Positions 60,653 through 64,000 of a stretch of 64,000 nt of DNA are shown here, piece by piece (the first letter of the stretch is position 1; the number at the start of each line of letters is the position of its first letter). Under the pieces are notes generated by a model. It was given only the letters and a program-made list of their open reading frames with translations, ran no database searches and was not told the origin of the DNA. The position numbers and the translations under genes are program-made. The DNA is from an uncultured Granulosicoccus sp. (GTDB lineage: Bacteria; Pseudomonadota; Gammaproteobacteria; Granulosicoccales; Granulosicoccaceae). The stretch is from the NCBI GenBank assembly GCA_947499955.1, contig CANMQI010000001.1, positions 558,001 through 622,000 of the forward strand, read 5' to 3'.

Positions 60653-60695
60653 GCGTATGCAATACTAGTGCTGGCCAGCATACGCACGGTATTGC
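60653..60695 (+). promoter_or_regulatory. Pseudoknot-like repeat abutting the histidine kinase start
   Basis: GCGTATGC (60653-60660) pairs with GCATACGC (60678-60685), while GCAATAC (60659-60665), in the loop of the first stem, pairs with GTATTGC (60689-60695). The second stem ends one base before ATG 60697. The order is that of an H-type pseudoknot, with a two-base overlap. No ribosome site is otherwise visible, so the structure could govern translation. Confidence 0.45.
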
Positions 60696-60696
60696 A

Positions 60697-62511
60697 ATGA
60701 TGTTCCATTTCCGGATATCCGATCGAGTCAGCGAACAGTTATTGCGGATATGCAGCCGTAACAGTGCCCGAGCTGCAATCCCGCTGATGCTCGCCATTCT
60801 GTTCACGGCATTGGTACTGAACAACAAGGTTGACAATCAACTTCTGCAACTCTGGGTACTGTCCAGCTGCAGCGTCATACTCATACGGGTGATACTCCTG
60901 CGTGTCGTCACCCGGCACTCTCGCCTGAGTGAAGCTCGAAAACGGGTCATCGCCACCATACTGACGTTCATACTCGGCTGTACCATAGGGTCCGTATTGT
61001 ATTTCTACCCCCGCGTTGGCAACTTCGAAAGAGCCATGCTCACGGCCATCCTGCTGGGTCTGTGCACCATCTCCCACAGCACCAATTTCGGCTACCGCCC
61101 GCTTCTGCTGAGTTACATCGGCCCGCTTCTGGGCACACTCGGGGTCCTGTGGATAGCCAATATCGACCAGCTCATGCACCCTGCTCTGGCTATTGCCGTG
61201 GGCGTCTCGGTCCTCATCGTGGGGCTGACGATGCTGCTGAACGGCAAGTTCATGTTCGATGTATTTGCACTGTCCATCGAGTCGTCCATCAAGCTCGAAG
61301 AGCAATCGCGGCACTTGTCTGACGCTCTGCAGATTGCCGAACAGGCAAAGAGCGAGGCGGAAGCCAGCAGCCAGTCCAAGACACGCTTCATTGCTGCTGC
61401 CAGTCACGATCTGCGTCAGCCCGTGCATGTGCTGAACATGCTCGGCGCCGCCATTGCCCGTGAAACACTGAGTCCGCGTGCCAGCGACATCGTGGAGAAC
61501 ATGAACATAGCGGTGACCTCATTATCGTCACAGCTCAATGCACTGCTGGATATCTCCGAACTGGACTCCGGATCGATCAAACCGGTTATCCGCTCTGTCA
61601 ACCTGTCCACACTGGCTGACAAACTGAAACTGGAAATGCAGCAGCTGGCCTCGGACAAGCGCATCGAGCTTGTCTGTGACCTGCCCGCCGACCTCTACGT
61701 CAGAACCGATGCGGCCATGCTGTCGCAGATCATCCGCAATCTGTGTGGCAATGCCATCAAGTACACGTTCTCGGGCTATGTCAGGATCCAGGCAACCGCC
61801 AGCGCCTCCACCGTGACACTGTCGATCTGCGACACCGGCATCGGCATCGAAGACGCTGATTGCAACAAGGTGTTCGAAGAGTTCTATCAGGTATCCAACC
61901 CGGGGCGCGACAAGGGTCGTGGCATGGGGCTGGGACTGTCCATCGTCGAGCGCCTCATCCGCAACCTCGGCCACACGATCAAGCTGACCTCTCGTGTCGG
62001 CAAGGGCACCGATGTCTCGATCAGCCTGAAGCGTTGCACGCAGAGTCAGATTGCCGCAGCCGTCGCAGCGGAGCCTCATCAGAGCCCGGTAGTCACCTTG
62101 CCACCGGGAATCTGGGTGCATCTGGTCGAAGATGAGGAAGCCGTGCAGAAGAGTGTCGAGATGTTCCTGCAATCCGTTGGCTGCAAGGTGACGATCACGG
62201 ACAGTTCCGGCTCGACCATCGAGTTCCTGAAACTGCAGACTCCCCACGTCATGCTGATCGACCTGCGACTGCAGAACAACGACTCCGGCCTGACAGTCGT
62301 CGACTGGGTTATCGAGAAACAGCCGGACTTGCCGATGGCCATCGTCACCGGCGAATCCCTGGCCGAAGGTCAGGTAGCCCGGCAATACCCCGATGTCCTG
62401 TTGCTGCAGAAACCGGTCAGCAACAACAACCTGCTCGAATTGCTGGACTACCTGGTGAACAGCGACGAGAATCAGGACAAGGAAGACAGCGCCACCTCCC
62501 TGGAGCACTAA
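60697..62511 (+). CDS. Hybrid sensor histidine kinase / response regulator
   Basis: A 604-residue signalling protein. Residues 25-185 form about six membrane helices (no large periplasmic sensor). A coiled coil follows (about 195-228), then HisKA with phospho-His237 in AASHDLRQPVH, and a HATPase with N-box IIRNLCGNAIKYT, DTGIGIED and GRGMGLGLSIV. A receiver domain (471-590) holds the acidic pair ED, phospho-Asp522 in MLIDLRL and Lys in LLLQKPVS. Its TM-HK-REC layout resembles RpfC/PdsS-like and NahK-type kinases of the SHDLRQP group. No output regulator is adjacent. ATG 60697 and 60700 are both possible. Confidence 0.92.
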   Translation: MMFHFRISDRVSEQLLRICSRNSARAAIPLMLAILFTALVLNNKVDNQLLQLWVLSSCSVILIRVILLRVVTRHSRLSEARKRVIATILTFILGCTIGSVLYFYPRVGNFERAMLTAILLGLCTISHSTNFGYRPLLLSYIGPLLGTLGVLWIANIDQLMHPALAIAVGVSVLIVGLTMLLNGKFMFDVFALSIESSIKLEEQSRHLSDALQIAEQAKSEAEASSQSKTRFIAAASHDLRQPVHVLNMLGAAIARETLSPRASDIVENMNIAVTSLSSQLNALLDISELDSGSIKPVIRSVNLSTLADKLKLEMQQLASDKRIELVCDLPADLYVRTDAAMLSQIIRNLCGNAIKYTFSGYVRIQATASASTVTLSICDTGIGIEDADCNKVFEEFYQVSNPGRDKGRGMGLGLSIVERLIRNLGHTIKLTSRVGKGTDVSISLKRCTQSQIAAAVAAEPHQSPVVTLPPGIWVHLVEDEEAVQKSVEMFLQSVGCKVTITDSSGSTIEFLKLQTPHVMLIDLRLQNNDSGLTVVDWVIEKQPDLPMAIVTGESLAEGQVARQYPDVLLLQKPVSNNNLLELLDYLVNSDENQDKEDSATSLEH

Positions 62512-62615
62512 TAAGAATACTCCGGCCCTTGTTCGATGGCGTGAGCACACCCTTGTTTGTTGTCAGGAGCAGTGTGCGCAAGGACACGTAACCAGGCCTG
62601 CGCTGAATGGAACAC

Positions 62616-62644
62616 TTGACCCGTGATGGTGTGCACTGCATCAT
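62616..62644 (+). promoter_or_regulatory. Candidate sigma-70 promoter for the PotA-like gene
   Basis: TTGACC (62616-62621), a 17-base spacer and CATCAT (62639-62644), in the 251-base spacer between the kinase and the ATPase gene. The -10 match is four of six. Confidence 0.35.
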
Positions 62645-62762
62645 CTGATCAGGTAATCCACACATCCGTGAAACCAACGGGAGCATGTAATTTCAGAACC
62701 AAGCCGGTATGGTATCTCCCGTTGTTTCCTGATATTCCAGCAATAGCAGACTGACAGACACC

Positions 62763-63878
62763 ATGAATGCAACAGCCCAGAGCTCCACAGAGGTGCGCGG
62801 CGCGGCGGTGCGCTTCGACCACGTGCAAAAAAGCTACGATGGGGTCACACTCGTCGTCAAGGACCTGAACCTGGACATCGCGCCAGGTGAATTCGTCACC
62901 ATGCTGGGCCCCTCGGGTTCGGGCAAGACGACCTGCCTGATGATGCTGGCAGGCTTCGAACCAGCCACCCATGGTGAAATATTTCTCAACGACAAGCCCA
63001 TCAACAATGTCCCGCCGCGCAAGCGCGGCATCGGCATGGTTTTCCAGAACTACGCACTGTTTCCGCACATGAGCGTGGCGGAGAATCTGGCCTTTCCACT
63101 CGAAATTCGCAAACTGGGCAAGAGTGAGCGCGATGCCAAGGTCAAACGTGCACTGGATATGGTCGAACTCGGTGCCTTCGGCAATCGCCGCCCTGCCCAG
63201 CTCTCCGGTGGACAGCAGCAGCGAGTCGCGGTCGCACGTGCCCTGGTCTTCGATCCTGACCTGGTCCTGATGGATGAACCACTGGGTGCTCTGGACAAGC
63301 AGCTGCGAGAGCAGATGCAGTATGAAATCAAGCACATCCACGAGAGCCTCGGCGTCAGCGTGGTCTACGTCACGCACGATCAGACTGAAGCCCTGACCAT
63401 GTCGGACCGGGTCGCGGTCTTTCAGGATGGCGTCATCCAGCAGCTCTCATCGCCCGACGCCCTCTACGAGAGCCCACAGAATTCCTTCGTCGCCCAGTTC
63501 ATCGGCGAGAACAACAAGCTCTCGGGCAAGGTCACCGCTCGCAATGGCGATCTGTGCACGCTGGTACTCGATGACGGCACGCAGGTTCAGGCCGAAGCGG
63601 TAAACATCGGGGAACCTGGCGCACGTTCCACGATTTCCCTGAGACCGGAGCGAATCGAATTGCAGCCGTCGGAGTCACGCGACAATATCGTCGACGGTGT
63701 GGTCAAGGAAGTGCTTTATCTGGGCGACCATCTGCGCATCGTCATGAGTGTGGCCGGCAACGACGAATTCATCGTCAAGCTTCCCAATGGGGGACGCAAG
63801 ACCATTCCGGTAGAGGGCCAGGTCTACAAACTGGGCTGGAGTGCGGTCGATGCCAAGGCGCTGGACGCGGTTGGCTAG
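62763..63878 (+). CDS. Spermidine/putrescine-type ABC transporter ATPase (PotA-like)
   Basis: A 371-residue ATPase: Walker [11 protein letters not shown]-loop [13 protein letters not shown], signature LSGGQQQRV, Walker [13 protein letters not shown], switch His in VTHDQTEA, and a C-terminal TOBE domain ([38 protein letters not shown]). The [18 protein letters not shown] and LPNGGRKTI-like C-terminus place it in the PotA/CysA-related polyamine group. Permease and binding-protein genes should follow beyond the right edge. If so, the window contains both polyamine synthesis (2568-6200) and uptake. Confidence 0.88.
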   Translation: MNATAQSSTEVRGAAVRFDHVQKSYDGVTLVVKDLNLDIAPGEFVTMLGPSGSGKTTCLMMLAGFEPATHGEIFLNDKPINNVPPRKRGIGMVFQNYALFPHMSVAENLAFPLEIRKLGKSERDAKVKRALDMVELGAFGNRRPAQLSGGQQQRVAVARALVFDPDLVLMDEPLGALDKQLREQMQYEIKHIHESLGVSVVYVTHDQTEALTMSDRVAVFQDGVIQQLSSPDALYESPQNSFVAQFIGENNKLSGKVTARNGDLCTLVLDDGTQVQAEAVNIGEPGARSTISLRPERIELQPSESRDNIVDGVVKEVLYLGDHLRIVMSVAGNDEFIVKLPNGGRKTIPVEGQVYKLGWSAVDAKALDAVG

Positions 63879-64000
63879 TTTGCCGACCGGATACCGGGCC
63901 GGGCCTGCAGGCTCTTCATCCGTGCCCGAGGACAGGACGTTCAGAACAACAGCTGTGAATCTGCCAACCTCGTAGACGATTGCACCAAACCAGCACTCAA

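Noticed and set aside
1-64000. Mobile elements, tRNA or rRNA genes and attachment sites
   Set aside because: No transposase, integrase, tRNA-like cloverleaf or long terminal repeats were recognised anywhere in the window by reading.

Overview
The window looks like one chromosomal segment of a free-living, GC-rich gammaproteobacterium with a large transporter and catabolic repertoire. A Rnk-type regulator, DeoR/DeoC, a BLUF photoreceptor and many marine-heterotroph style ABC transporters point this way. A Granulosicoccus-like marine bacterium is only a guess. I found no rRNA, tRNA, insertion sequence, integrase, phage gene or CRISPR array. Assignments rest on reading motifs in the translated sequence; no database search was run.

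Layout. 1-863: the first codons of a probably secreted protein behind an IclR-type regulator (minus strand). 1133-6200: a plus-strand group with an AGE-family sugar isomerase, AdoMet decarboxylase (speD), a GNAT protein, a lipoprotein and a membrane-anchored aminopropyltransferase (speE-like). 6207-6722: BLUF photoreceptor. 6876-13377 (minus): a GntR-type regulator heading creatininase-like, ketopantoate-reductase-like, SDR, PgdA-like deacetylase, isoaspartyl peptidase and 2-hydroxyacid dehydrogenase genes. Divergent from these, 13561-20649 encodes a dipeptide-type ABC importer plus an M32 carboxypeptidase. Together the two arms look like import and breakdown of an unusual peptide or amide.

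20728-33117 (mostly minus): a sugar or sugar-acid oxidation locus with an IlvD/Edd dehydratase, SDR, enolase-superfamily dehydratase, aldehyde dehydrogenase, GMC oxidoreductase with small subunit, xylose-type ABC importer and FadR-type regulator; rnk lies inside it on the plus strand. A frameshifted Mop-like gene separates it from 33415-42436 (minus), where deoC, a two-domain ALDH16-type dehydrogenase, a ribokinase-family kinase and a CUT1-type importer form one operon divergent from deoR. This reads as a complete 2-deoxyribose (or deoxynucleoside sugar) uptake and oxidation route.

43493-51979 (plus) is the least familiar block: an ABM-like protein, a TIGR04076-like protein, an aldo/keto reductase whose catalytic His position is Tyr, a full branched-chain-type ABC transporter, and an aldo/keto reductase fused to a Rid domain lacking the usual Arg. 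51948-57715 holds single genes: SRPBCC-GyrI fusion, J-domain/zinc-ribbon/PilZ fusion, secreted nuclease, RidA and an unknown protein. 58135-63878 holds an SLC13-type transporter, an 83-residue charged protein, a hairpin-rich intergenic region, a hybrid histidine kinase and a PotA-like ATPase whose partners lie beyond the right edge. The last 122 bases show no gene I can support.
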